Position numbers and translations under genes: made by a program
NCBI GenBank assembly: GCA_963971405.1
Contig: OZ020485.1
Location: 35,669,921 to 35,733,920, forward strand
Length of the DNA stretch: 64,000 bases
Source: Psococerastis gibbosa
Lineage: Eukaryota > Arthropoda > Insecta > Psocodea > Psocidae
Direction: 5' to 3'
In this document: positions 10,226-21,144 of the stretch, piece by piece
How positions within the stretch are numbered: the stretch's first letter is position 1
Layout: every line of letters begins with the position of its first letter
The notes under the pieces: generated by a model
Database searches by the model: none
Seen by the model: only the letters and a program-made list of their open reading frames with translations
What the model was told of the DNA's origin: nothing

Positions 10226-11691
10226 GATTTATATCAAAATATCACTTCAAAATAATATATAAATAAAAGATTTGAAAAATATTATTAAGACATATGGAAA
10301 AATCAATGCTTTGAAGCAGAAGACAATGTTTCAGATATCATTGTTGCAGGTGCTGCCATCTGCCAAATGAACCTCATTAACAAACAACATTTCTTATTTT
10401 CTTGTCTAAAATTAAGCGTGTTTGGCGTAGTTTAAATATTGGTTAGTGTTGCACATTGGAGAAAGGTAAGCTGTTTGATGCATGCAAATTTTCTGTTGCA
10501 TTGTGGTCTTTAAACAAATTTTGCCGTATTTTTCCAACGCGCATTTTATATTACCGTCCGTAGAGTAATAATGATAATTAGGCATAATGAGAATGACTCA
10601 TGACATTTTATGATAGTTGTGACTTGTGAATTGTGATAGCTCCCTGGCCAGTCTTGGATTTATTAACTGTCTTAACATTCAAATAATGTAAGTTACCTAC
10701 TAACTTAATTTTGCTTATGGGTGGGCTGTTATCTATAGTACGTTACAACGTAGTGCACCGCCTATATTTGCTTGACACGAAAAAGGCAGGTACTGACTTA
10801 TCAAGGGGTTGGGTTGATCAAATCTATATTGGGCGCTTTTTGTACTAGTTAAATGCAAAATGTCTTAAACAATAAGATGAAAGGTAAAGGTTAAGTTTAG
10901 CTACCTCTCATAAGATCACAAAATTTGGTTCTATATCGTTGATTTAGCTTTAAAGAAACCCATTTCCGAAAGAATTAAAAGTCGGAAAAGTATAGTTTTT
11001 GAGTTACAGCCCAATTTAATTAGAATTTTTGCATGGTCAGGTATAAAATTTTTTATGGAAGGAAAATTGTCAGAGGCATGTAAATAATACAACCCTTGGT
11101 TAAAATATGAATTCCCTTGCAAATGGGATGTTCCATATCTTCCATATTAAAAGCATTTTCATTCGACTTTTGATACAGCGGGGTAGCTAAACTAGACCTT
11201 TCCCAGATGAAATATCATGTTTTAAAATAAATACTTACTGCCCAACCATCAATGGTTATAATCCTTGAAATGTGTAGTGAGATGGTACATGGGTAATATA
11301 TATAAAATAAATCGGTGGGGGTCATCAGAGGGTGACTGAAAGCCCAATTAACAGTTGTCACACTGCACTGCAAGGTAACAGTATATATACACATAGGATG
11401 TCCGATTCCCTCCTTAAAAAAATTAATTAATGAACATCCAGAAAGATGTATTGCTTATTTCTTTTATTAATTCCTTTCACTAACTTTCGACCGAGACCTC
11501 TGTCTCATTGTGGTATTTTTCTTACGGCATTTGTACTAGTGTTTTCATTTTTCTAACATAGCCTAGTTTGTTTTATACTAATTTAATTGACACCTTAATT
11601 TCATTTCCGTTCATGAATAGCGAACCCTGTTTCAGGCCGGCTACGAAAAATATTCAAATTCAATAATATTGTCCCAAGCTTACACTTTGAA
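10226..11691. other. intergenic, no gene seen
   Basis: AT-rich DNA between the YqaJ-1 start and the first peroxidase exon. The right end of cassette 1 should be within the first few hundred bases, but no terminal repeat was identified. Around 10920-11060 the sequence resembles low-complexity intergenic repeats, without clear boundaries. Confidence 0.3.
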
Positions 11692-14600
11692 ATGCTTATT
11701 CCAGTTTACAATCTGCTGGGAACAGCTTTTTGTGCTGTCCGTTGGCTATCTCCAAGATTTCTTGCAATGGTAAGTTTCAAATAAAGTCATAGGCTAGTCC
11801 TATCCTGAAGTCTTATGCGCTTCTGGTAGCAGTTTGTGAAACTTTATAACTCACAGACACCCACTATGAAATAGGGAAAGGAAAACTGAGCTAACCCGTA
11901 GTCTGGAGCGCTCCTGACAGCAGATTGCCACAATGCATAAGCTAGTCCAATCTGTTTTCATTTTTAAATTGGAATTGGCTCAAATTGTTGTCACTGTAAG
12001 TATATTGCCATGATCGACGATTTATCATATCCAAATTACAAGACAGGCATATAAAAATTGTCAAAATGATAGTCGAAGTCTGGGCGGATCTAGCACGTGG
12101 ATGGGGTCAAGCTATGAAACAGTCACCCCCCCCCCTCCCTATGTTCTTTTGGGATTTTTTCAAATAGTTGATTTTTAAGTCAAAATTTGAAGCCTTATTG
12201 GCGGCAGTGTTTGGAGCATAACGACGGAGCACTGAAGTAGTTTTACCGCAGCACGGTAGTAAAGCTTCGCGAAAAATCCATGAGGCCAAAAGGGTCTATA
12301 TCTGTAGAAAGGCTGGGATATATAGGTACATGGATATACATATTATACATCCTATAATATTCCTTTGTAGCGAAACTGCTGGGCTACTCCGGTTATTTAG
12401 GTATCTAGTTCCACGTGCCTGTTATTATTATTATTGATGGGCTTTTTGTGAACGTTGGTCTACTTGTAGTGTGGCCCATTGAATCGTGCCCTGCCGACGA
12501 CCTTTAGGTTTTTGGATATCATTGGCATTGTTCTGAATGAATTTCTACCTATTGGCAAACTGGTTCACTCCTCAATGTCAATCCACAAGGACTGCAAGTG
12601 CCAATGGGCAAACTCAGACATGCTTACCATTGCCGTTGATTGTAACAAGTGTTAGGTCGACTTACCAATTTTGGGAACGAGTCTCCACATACAGTATCTA
12701 TAGGAACTTTCTTGTTCCTTGTCTGTTTATAACCTACACATAATTGTTATGCCTATAATATTATTATTGATCCATCTTCGAGTTCTTTCGGTCTAGTGTA
12801 ACCCCATTTAATTTTGGAGAGTGTCCTACTTCAAGAGTTATGATCTCCCTCTGGAATCTGCATGCGTCCGATAATAGAAAAATCATTATATATTCCACAG
12901 GAAAAATATGTTGTTACTCATTTAGAAAATTCGAATAAAGTTTTGACCTTAGTCCCGATGTTTGGAAATTTGTGAAAACTTTCTTGGGCAATTCAATTAT
13001 TTCATTTTTTTATAGTATAAAGGTGCAAAAAATTAAATGAATGTATCCGATAATCTCATCAATCGCCTCACTAAGTCACCTAATAGGTACTTGTGTCGAG
13101 TTACGATAGATCCCCGACCGCAAGTTGTGTAGAGACTCGCACAAGTACAAGCATGCCACCGAAGTCGTTATCCATGATGAACCGAAATTAGAGGATAACC
13201 AGCGGTTAAGACGACGCCCCGGTTAGGCGTAGAATCCCGCCAAGCCCAGTTTTTTCCATATCCTATAATTTCGGTTATAACGAGGAGTTTACCTCTTTAC
13301 CCAAAGTTAATTTAATGTCAGTGTTATATATACCATATAATACTACAATGTATCCATGATGAACGTAATCGAATCATGTGTTAACTCTTCAGAATTAATT
13401 TACCCTTGAATAGAACATTTCATTGTCCCAGTTGTAATAATCGTAGTTGCTTTTTTTCCAAAATGAATCAGGGGGCCCGCTGGGTGGACGTTACTACCTC
13501 AGAATACTTTATTGTTCGATTTTTTGGTAGAAATCCAAACTGACTGCTCTCATGTTTTACCCTGATACTCGTTCCTGTACTTGTTTAAGTCATGCTAACG
13601 CCTGGGACAATCCCAATGGTAAACATGGTCCAGCTTGACCATTGAGGACTTGAACCAGTTTGTCAACGGCCAAACATTGATACGGAAAGAATACCAATAA
13701 TGTATGAAAACCGAAGATGTGGTCGTTGGCAGGGCAAGATTCAATGGGCCACATTGCGAGTAGGTATACGCCCATAAAAGAACCGTCAAGTAATAACATA
13801 AGACAAGGGTCTGGTATGGCCATCCACAGCAATAACGCTGTCGCAACTATCATGGTTCTGCTCTGTTCTATCCATCAAAGCATGTATGATTTATGAGCCA
13901 GCTCGTACGTAGTATTTATCCTGACATGACGAGTATTTGCCTGTTTAGTTTTACTGTTGGATTCCCATTGTCATTATAATTTCATAAAACAGACATTTCC
14001 ATTATTTAAAGGCGGTTGAAAGAAGTCGTTAACTACGTTCAGGTTAAATTTTTATCATCATTTTGAATAATAGTCAATCGTTAAATCAATGAATGATTGC
14101 TCGTTTCTCTGCTCAACTGCTTTGTATTATAACAGTATCAAAACGTAACGGAACGTTGTCCCCTGCACTTATTGATAATCACAATCATGGGTGAGGTCGA
14201 AGCGGTGAGTTGTTAGGGTCGTTACTGTATTTTTCCATTAATTCTTAGGTTTAGAAGTATCAAACTTAATAAATTTACTAAAACCCGTTGGATTAGTGGC
14301 CTAGGAATTTTTGGTTCCATTACTTTATCTACCATCTTATTGGGAAAGCCATTGGCTTGAAAGCCCTTTCTGAAGTGATCGAGCTCCCTCTGAAGGTTTG
14401 GACCGTTGAGAAAGTCGTTTTTCCTCTGTTGGCTATTCCGATTTTGTTGGCTTGAGGGCGGTTGGAGGTGTAATTGAGGTATCTTCCTGCGTGGACGGGC
14501 CTACGGTATACAATGCTTTCTAATTGGTCTCCGTTATTCATAACTAAGGCGCCCATTCCACCGACCGGCTAGGGCTATTTACAAAAACGGTGACGTGGTA

Positions 14601-17600
14601 GCAGACATTCAAAACTTAGGTGGCGTTTCCACCAATCTCGCATTGCAGAATGCAAATGACATTGACGGAAATTAGAATTTTTCTTTTTATAGAAATCTAT
14701 TAAAATGTTTGTACTTAACATATCCCATGACGCCATTTTTTAATTTTTGTTTGTTTGTCTGCGTGGACGGGCCTACGGTATACAATGCTTTCTAATTGGT
14801 CTCCGTTATTCATAACTAAGGCGCCCATTCCACCGACCGGCTAGGGCTATTTACAAAAACGGTGACGTGGTAGCAGACATTCAAAACTTAGGTGGCGTTT
14901 CCACCAATCTCGCATTGCAGAATGCAAATGACATTGACGGAAATTAGAATTTTTCTTTTTATAGAAATCTATTAAAATGTTTGTACTTAACATATCCCAT
15001 GACGCCATTTTTTAATTTTAGTTTGTTTGTTTGTGATTTTGCTGTATGATCATTGATCAATTTTAACTATGGCATAGAGGAAAATAAACATTTCCGTCAA
15101 TTCTGCAATGCGAGGTCGGTGGAAACCCCGCCTAAGTCTTGAATGTCTGCTACCACGTCACCGTTTTTGTAAATAGCCCTAGCCGGGTCGGTGGAATGGG
15201 CGCCTTAGACGTCAAGAAATGGCAGTGCATTATTGGATTCTAACGCCATTGTGAATTGGATAGTTGGCTTAAAGGAGTTTTAACATAGCCTCGCATGGAG
15301 CAGAAAATATTGCTAATTCCTATAAGTACATATTCCATGTATATTTTGCTTATGAGGGGTGATAATGATGAACCCATAGACATTCCATTCATTTTCTTGG
15401 TAGTAAGTTTCTTCTAGTTGGAAGTAGGTGGTTCGAAGGCAAATTTCTAAAAGAGCCATGGCATTAACAGTCAGGTCTAACTAAGACGTCAAGGAATGGC
15501 AGTGCATTATTGGATTCTAACGCCATTGTGAATTGGATAGCTGGCTTAAGGGAGTTTTAACATAGCCTCGCATGGAGCAGAAAATATTGCTAATTCCTAG
15601 AAGTACATATTCCATGTATATTTTGCTTATGAGGGGTGATAATGATGAACCCATAGACATTCCATTCATTTTCTTGGTAGTAAGTTTCTTCTAGTTGGAA
15701 GTAGGTGGTTCGAAGGCAAATTTCTAGAAGAGCCATGGTGGCGTTAACAGTCAGGTCTGTTCTGCTTGAAACATTTTTGATTAGGCTGGTTACATCGTAG
15801 CTGACGATTTGATCTTTGGGTTGAAGATTTAATTCCTTGGTGATTTCGACGAAGTCATCTGAATCTCTAATGACTATTAACACAGCAGGCAATGTACGTC
15901 CAACTAACCCTTTGTTAAATGGAAATTTTCATGATTTGGATGAAGGATGGCAATCTGTTGTGTCATGGAAAGGCCACTAATGACTAACACAAAGCGATAA
16001 CATAAATAAACTGATAAACTTTAGGATCGTGTCTTATGATAGTGTATTATTGACACTGCCTGTAGACGCAGAAAGTGCCTGGTAATAGATTAGTTGAAAT
16101 CAACGCCACCATTTATAGTACTATGTTCAGTTCAAGCAAAAACAAGGTACGCTGATTGTTTTTAATTACTTTACTACATCGAGTTGCACACGGTAAAGTT
16201 CCTTAAAGAGGTAATAAAGCCTTCTGTATAATACGACTATAGAACGTATGTTGTTGCTGAGGAGTAAGCTTCCTGTTCATTGTGGCTCCCGAATTTCGAA
16301 TTTGCCGTATGTTTCTTTTATTGGATGTGTCAGTTCATTTACATTAGGTCGATAACGAAAGCAATACATTGAAAATTGAAGGGGAATTTGAAATAGGACA
16401 AAAAAAAATGAAATAACGTAGAGTATTGTTAATTCATAATCGCATCGGGCTACATTCGTGTTTGGAAATAATATATCAGACAACTGGTTAGTCGAAAGTT
16501 GCCTTTCCCCTTTAATTTGTACGCAATTGTCCTACATGCTGTAGGTGCTCTAAGTATGTATAATCTATACTGTATGTTGTCGTGTTGTGTAGCCTTGTAC
16601 AGTAGATATTGATTTCGATGGACATTTATTATCTAGTAGGAAGTTGTCCGCTGATTTATTCATAGTAGAATTATTTGCGTTCATATGTATAAAGTGGTTG
16701 CTAGGAGATGTACAAGTATGACTTATTAAACACACACACACACACAGTATGCGTGTCACATAGCCGTAAGGCGCCCATTCCACATACGTCAATCGTCAAT
16801 GAAAAATTGAAAAATGACGTAAATTTACGTGGTAGCAGAATGTTTAGTATGTCTTTAATGTCTGCTAAAACGTCATTTTTCAATTTTTCATTGACGATTG
16901 ACGCATGTGGAATGGGCGCCTAAAGAGGGCGGGCCGTTCGGTCCAATAGCCCGGGGTCCATAATAACAATAATTATAATTAATTCGTGTATTTTTCATAA
17001 GTTTTTACTATTTTGTATTGTTAATGTGAGGCTATAAAAGTGAGGATGGGGTTTGACGTGCACTATATCATACAAAATATCGTCACCCTAAAGTCAGAAA
17101 GGCGTAACCAACATTTTTTGGGGAAATTGAGTTATGATCAGACTTAGTGACCTTGTCGCAAGTTCTACCTTTCCATGTGCGGAAAAAAATCATACGTGAA
17201 AAATAAGGCGGAATTTTTAAATAGGAGGCGCCCTCCTATCTGACTAATTTGTTCTGAGCAAAAGCATTTTTAAACGCAATTATGTCAAAATTTTGATTTT
17301 GACGTTACGCCCTTCTGACTTTAGGGTGACGATATATTGCAGCAATTACTGAAATGCCTGACCGGCTCAGTGAAAAAATTACTGGTACTGCAATGTTTCC
17401 GGCTATTAGACCCCCTGCTCCCACCGTTAATATGCCAATGATAACGACTAAAAATCACTTAAGTCAGTCTGTTAAGTCCCTTTAGTATAAATTTACTTTA
17501 CTGCAGCCACCACACCCTGTATACCTTGGATGCAGTTAGGTTTCAAAATTGTCACACCCCTTCTCTTGCAAATACAATCCTAGTGTGTTTGTGTCAGGGT

Positions 17601-20600
17601 CGGATCCAGCCCATTAGGGGGGGGGGGGTAGTAATACCAGGCATCATTAGCTGCCAGAGCTGAGTCCTACTCTACTTTGCCTTTTTGAATTGTGATGAAC
17701 ACTGTATTGTGTATTGTATTAATTACTATTCACTATGCCATGTGGCCACGTAAACATATACTGCACTATTTGTATTGTATTGGTGTGAATAAAACTACGT
17801 ATGGTAAACTGCGTATGGAGTTGTGGGTCAAAACAGGAAAAACATATGTAAGATCGATTAAATCAGAGCGTAAAAAATTAATTTACAATAGATTCACCAA
17901 ATTTGTGGGGGGGGGGGGGCAGCTACCCCCCTGCACCACTGTATTTGTCCATGGTGTGTGTGTGGGGTGGGAGACTAACTGATTCCCTTTGCAACTCAAC
18001 TGTTTACAACATTGTGCGCACATACTGTTTATCTGTTGGCTCGAAAAGTGTTGCCGTGTTGGCATAACATTTTAGGTTTTTTTTTTTACTTTAAGGCTGC
18101 GTCTACTGATGACTGGAAATCAGCTACCTCTGTGTACGATTTTACCGTGAATGACATAAATGGGGCTCCAGTAAAGCTTGACAAATACTCAGGTCATGTC
18201 CTGCTCATCGTGAATGTCGCTTCTAAGTGCGGTCTCACAGCTACTAATTACAAAGAGCTACAGGATCTTCAACAGTCTTATGGCGAGAGCAAGGTAATTT
18301 AAATCGTATGTACAAGGCACCTACAATAAGAAAAATGTCCTCTGGTTCGAATCTGAATCGAATTTGAATGCGGTCTCAGAACCCAAATTACTGCGCGGTC
18401 AGACATGTATGACATTATTTATTTCTGAATAAAATAAAATGAAACACACCTACTTTATGTTTACCATCTTGTGTGATAGAATTTTGACATGGATTCCCTT
18501 GTAGATGTTTGGCTTTAGGTTAATAGCTGTTACTAAATAATATGAAGGAACATAATGCAAATTTAGATTATTTTATTGCCATGCCCTTTTAGCAACTACA
18601 TGCTCTGCAATGAAATAAGTAGACGTACTTTCGTGGTCACTTTTATACCAAAACAAGAAAACACCAATCCATATGTAAACAAAAGATTATGTCTCTTTTG
18701 TATTTATGTATATTTTAACCTATTTGGCCTCATCAGCTGTCAGCGACAATGTTCCCCTACATCATCCTTTCTACAGTTGCAGTGCAGTGTTGACAACATG
18801 CCCTGATATTGTCAGTATTGTTTTTATAATAAATAATAGAATGCAACCTGTCATTATTTATAAGGAATAATTTAGGTTAAATCGAGATCTATCCTTTCAC
18901 GTTGACTAACAGTAACCTCTGCATTCCCATGATATGCACCCTGACCTGACCTTGAGGGACAATTAATACTGGCACTGGTATTATTGCTAATAAATAAATT
19001 AGTTACTTCCGCCCTGTTTACCATACAGCAAGGTACCTAAGTAGGCGACTGTCCAACTGTTGTTCCCATAATTTTATTTGGTCGATTACGGAATCCTCCA
19101 GTTAACCGAGACTTCAAATAGCCTAAATTTATTTCTTGTAGGGGCTTCGCATTCTGGCTTTTCCATGTAATCAGTTTGGGGGACAAGAGCCTGGTTCAAA
19201 TGAAGATATAGTATGTTTTGCAACTAAAAAGAACGCTACATTTGATTTCTTTGATAAAGTCATAGTAAATGGTGATGATGCTTCACCACTTTGGAAATAC
19301 TTGAAGAAAGAACAGGGTGGCACTCTTGGAGAGTAGGTGGAATTTTTTAATCGACTAGCTTACCACAACAACTGTAATTCCCATATGATAAAATGATGAA
19401 TGTCCAAAAAAGTCACTTCTGCCAACTTAACACTTTTGTAGCGTAGTTTTTCCCGTGGAATCCAATGGTGCATTTAGAATTGGCAGAAACAATGAAACTA
19501 CAAAGATACAGCGGTTTGAAGAATCCGCGGTCAGGGCAAAAACGATAGGTGTTAAACCGTAAAATCCATTTTTCCCGAAGGTTACTTTTATGGACATTCA
19601 TCATTCTTCCCATGTGGTCTTCATATTCTTCTTACATAATGCCTACCTAACTTTACTCCATAAATTAGAAATGATATATTTATAAAAATAAATGCCAAAT
19701 ACAATGGTAGTTAGCTAAGGACGCGATAGCCAATGTTTGCCCTTGATGGATCATAAGAGACAATAGGAAGGGGAAAAGCCTTACAGGTGTTCAAAATCAA
19801 CCATCACATGAGCCTGAGATTGCAATTCATTCCTCAGTCCAGGAGGTATAGGATTTTGTAAAAAGAATACTTTACAATAATATTGTTTATATTTGTTTTA
19901 GTGCCATTAAGTGGAATTTTACAAAATTCATTGTTGACAAGAATGGTAAAGCCGTAGAACGCCATGGCCCAACTACAGAACCTCATGTAAGTTTATTAAA
20001 ATAATGATTGTTATGGTCCTACTTACGATAGGTACTAGTGTACTATAATATAACAATTACACTGAATATAGTAACAGCCAGGGCCGTACGCAGGAGTTCT
20101 GAGGGGGGGGGGGGGTCAGTCGACAGTACACTACTCGTATTCAACGGACAAATATAAGTAATTTATGCAATAAAATAGGTGCGAAATAGAGGGAGTTTAA
20201 CTCATTACTAGTAAAAAAGCTTAGAAGATACCGACGAAGATTCACATAACTGCAAACAGAGGGGCTAGGGGGGATATGTGTGAAAAATAGGCCCGAAATT
20301 GGGGTTCTACACATTTTTACACTCCAAGTCATTATTGAATTTACTTCGAACAGGGGGTCTGGCGGTCTCCCGGAAGAATTTTTTAAAATATATGAGCAAA
20401 ATTGTGGGGGGTTAAGAATTTGTGCAAAAGAAATTTTCGAGCTGGAGGCGGAGGGGGTTAAAAACCCTATGTTCGGTATTGGTTATAGCAATTTGGTACA
20501 TGATTTACCTATTGACTTTTTTTGTGATCTTGTTCTCGTTCAATGTTTTTCCGTTCAAAGATTTTCCTTTCTGTAATTTCATAATATGGTTTACGGGGTT

Positions 20601-20699
20601 CTTCAATTTTTATAAACTATAATACTTTATCTAGCCTTTTAACTATTGTATTTTTGTTTGTTTCAGAAACTAGCTTCCAATCTTGAAAAATATTTCTAG
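11692..20699 (+). CDS. GPx: phospholipid-hydroperoxide glutathione peroxidase (GPX4-like, Cys type)
   Basis: Core exons: 18096-18293, 19142-19332, 19902-19986 and 20667-20699 (stop TAG). All splice phases agree and give 168 aa. Catalytic residues visible: Cys in [10 protein letters not shown] (Cys, not selenocysteine), Gln in [12 protein letters not shown], Trp/Asn in IKWNF. A second Cys in [10 protein letters not shown] is a likely resolving Cys for thioredoxin-dependent recycling. The subunit-interface loop of tetrameric GPXs is absent, as in monomeric GPX4-type enzymes that reduce lipid hydroperoxides. The start lies on an upstream exon. I see two phase-0 candidates, each with a strong donor: 11692-11769 (26 aa, hydrophobic/Arg-containing leader ending RFLAM, possible mitochondrial presequence; total 194 aa) and 14187-14204 (MGEVEA; total 174 aa, cytosolic). 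Poly(A) signal AATAAA at 20844. Core exons are certain; the first exons are inferred. Confidence 0.88.
12440..12640 (+). repeat. unknown repeat, copy 1 of an inverted pair
   Basis: The sequence from gtggcccattgaatcgtgcc through the following 150 bases is a diverged reverse complement of 13600-13780. It may be a fragment of an unidentified transposon open reading frame. No domain can be named. Confidence 0.4.
13040..13170 (-). repeat. interspersed repeat, SINE-like (copy B)
   Basis: Reverse-complement copy of the repeat at 3480-3650 (shared blocks include cacctaataggtacttgtgt and acaagtacaagcatgccacc). It is followed directly by a tRNA-like SINE head at 13195-13260. Confidence 0.5.
13195..13300 (+). 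repeat. tRNA-derived SINE fragment
   Basis: ccagcggttaagacgacgcc ... cggttaggcgtagaatcccg ... cagttttttcc ... atttcggttataa aligns by eye with 28149-28255 in head and tail. Only a degenerate B box is left here. Confidence 0.5.
13590..13800 (-). repeat. unknown repeat, copy 2 of an inverted pair
   Basis: Inverted and diverged relative to 12440-12640. Open frames of 83-87 codons run through it, but no recognisable motif is present, so a gene is not called. Confidence 0.4.
14489..15032. repeat. 272-bp tandem duplication
   Basis: 14489-14760 and 14761-15032 are nearly identical head-to-tail copies. Each unit joins the end of the PLE relic to the left half of a palindromic MITE, so the duplication happened after the MITE inserted. 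Confidence 0.8.
14820..15204. mobile_element. palindromic MITE M1 (GGCGCCCATTCCACC tips)
   Basis: 385 bp with long inverted arms: GGCGCCCATTCCACCGACC at the left and its complement at the right end, and the motif GTGACGTGGTAGCAGACATT in both arms. It splits the PLE reading frame at DV|LV. The flanks are TAA (left) and TTA (right), which fits a 3-bp TWA target duplication with one changed base. M3 at 32359-32748 is the same subfamily. Confidence 0.65.
15205..15758. repeat. 277-bp tandem duplication in PLE relic
   Basis: 15205-15481 and 15482-15758 are almost identical direct copies of the PLE RT segment. They differ at scattered sites (for example tataagtaca versus tagaagtaca). Confidence 0.8.
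16722..16747. repeat. short AC microsatellite
   Basis: The run acacacacacacacacacac lies 20 bp upstream of MITE M2, in peroxidase intron 1. Confidence 0.8.
16770..16920. mobile_element. palindromic MITE M2 with exact TAA target duplication
   Basis: A 151-bp near-perfect palindrome starting GGCGCCCATTCCACATACG. It is flanked by TAA at 16767-16769 and 16921-16923. The centre is the family motif (GTGGTAGCAGA ... TAGTATGTCTTTAATGTCTGCTA), while the arms are unlike those of M1. A transcript would fold into one hairpin. Confidence 0.75.
17597..17941. mobile_element. possible hAT-type MITE with poly-G ends
   Basis: The left end CAGGGTCGGATCCAG leads into a G run, and the right end reads CCCCCCTGCACCACTG, whose complement CAGTGGTGCAGGGGGG resembles it. 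Such CAG-start tips are common in hAT non-autonomous elements. The 8-bp flanks are only roughly similar, so the boundaries are uncertain. Confidence 0.3.
20086..20640. repeat. degenerate repeat with poly-G start, peroxidase last intron
   Basis: cagggccgtacgcaggagtt followed by a run of G is a common transposon-edge signature. The rest of the block contains several G runs and short frames without domains. It sits between the fourth core exon and the last peroxidase exon. Confidence 0.3.
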
Positions 20700-21134
20700 A
20701 CTAGTTTCAGTCCATCGAGTTCAAACCATTTCCTACTGTCAGCTCAAAAATGATTGATTATGCATGCATGTAAAAAAAATAGGCTGATTTACCCTTTCCT
20801 ATTTCTGCATTTCATGTGGCGAGCACTGTAGTAGCTTATCTCTAATAAAATATTCACAGCAGGAATGATGCCGCAGTAATTGCTTAGCCTGTTCTGCGTT
20901 TTGTGACAATTTTACAGTCAATACTTATCTCAAGATTTGTTTAGTTCTTGTTAATGTACCAGTAATGTATTGTATACATGTTATTTTTATCTTATGTGGC
21001 TTAAACATTATTAATCAAACTCATTATTTCTTTTCTGCACCCCTATTATAGTAATTTTGGATTAACTTAATACCGGGGTTTATATAGTAATTTTTTTAAG
21101 GACTTTATGGACCCAGGCCTATTTATAGTGGCCC

Positions 21135-21144
21135 GGTATTATAT
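21135..21144. repeat. LINE target site duplication, left copy
   Basis: GGTATTATAT, repeated exactly at 23351-23360 on the other side of the LINE. Confidence 0.75.

Larger units (their letters stand above)
14290..15900 (-). pseudogene. second Penelope-like element relic (reverse transcriptase)
   Basis: On the minus strand 15892-15590 reads [16 protein letters not shown] (RT catalytic block A of PLEs), then [20 protein letters not shown]. After an internal deletion that removed the YxDD box come [11 protein letters not shown] (15240-15208) and, beyond an inserted [24 protein letters not shown] and [11 protein letters not shown] (14556-14440). The order is that of a Penelope RT and thumb. Stops, the deletion, two tandem duplications and the MITE make it non-functional. 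It lies in peroxidase intron 1. Confidence 0.75.

Noticed and set aside
13590-13853. 87-codon minus-strand frame with hydrophobic stretches
   Set aside because: Overlaps a diverged repeat present in inverted form at 12440; no signal of a conserved protein. A piggyBac-like origin was considered but key motifs are absent.
14489-15758. CRISPR-like repetition
   Set aside because: Units are long tandem duplicates without spacers, in a eukaryotic intron.
16708-16923. 71-codon frame with a repeated [20 protein letters not shown] end
   Set aside because: It is the translation of palindrome M2; the apparent repeat comes from the inverted arms.
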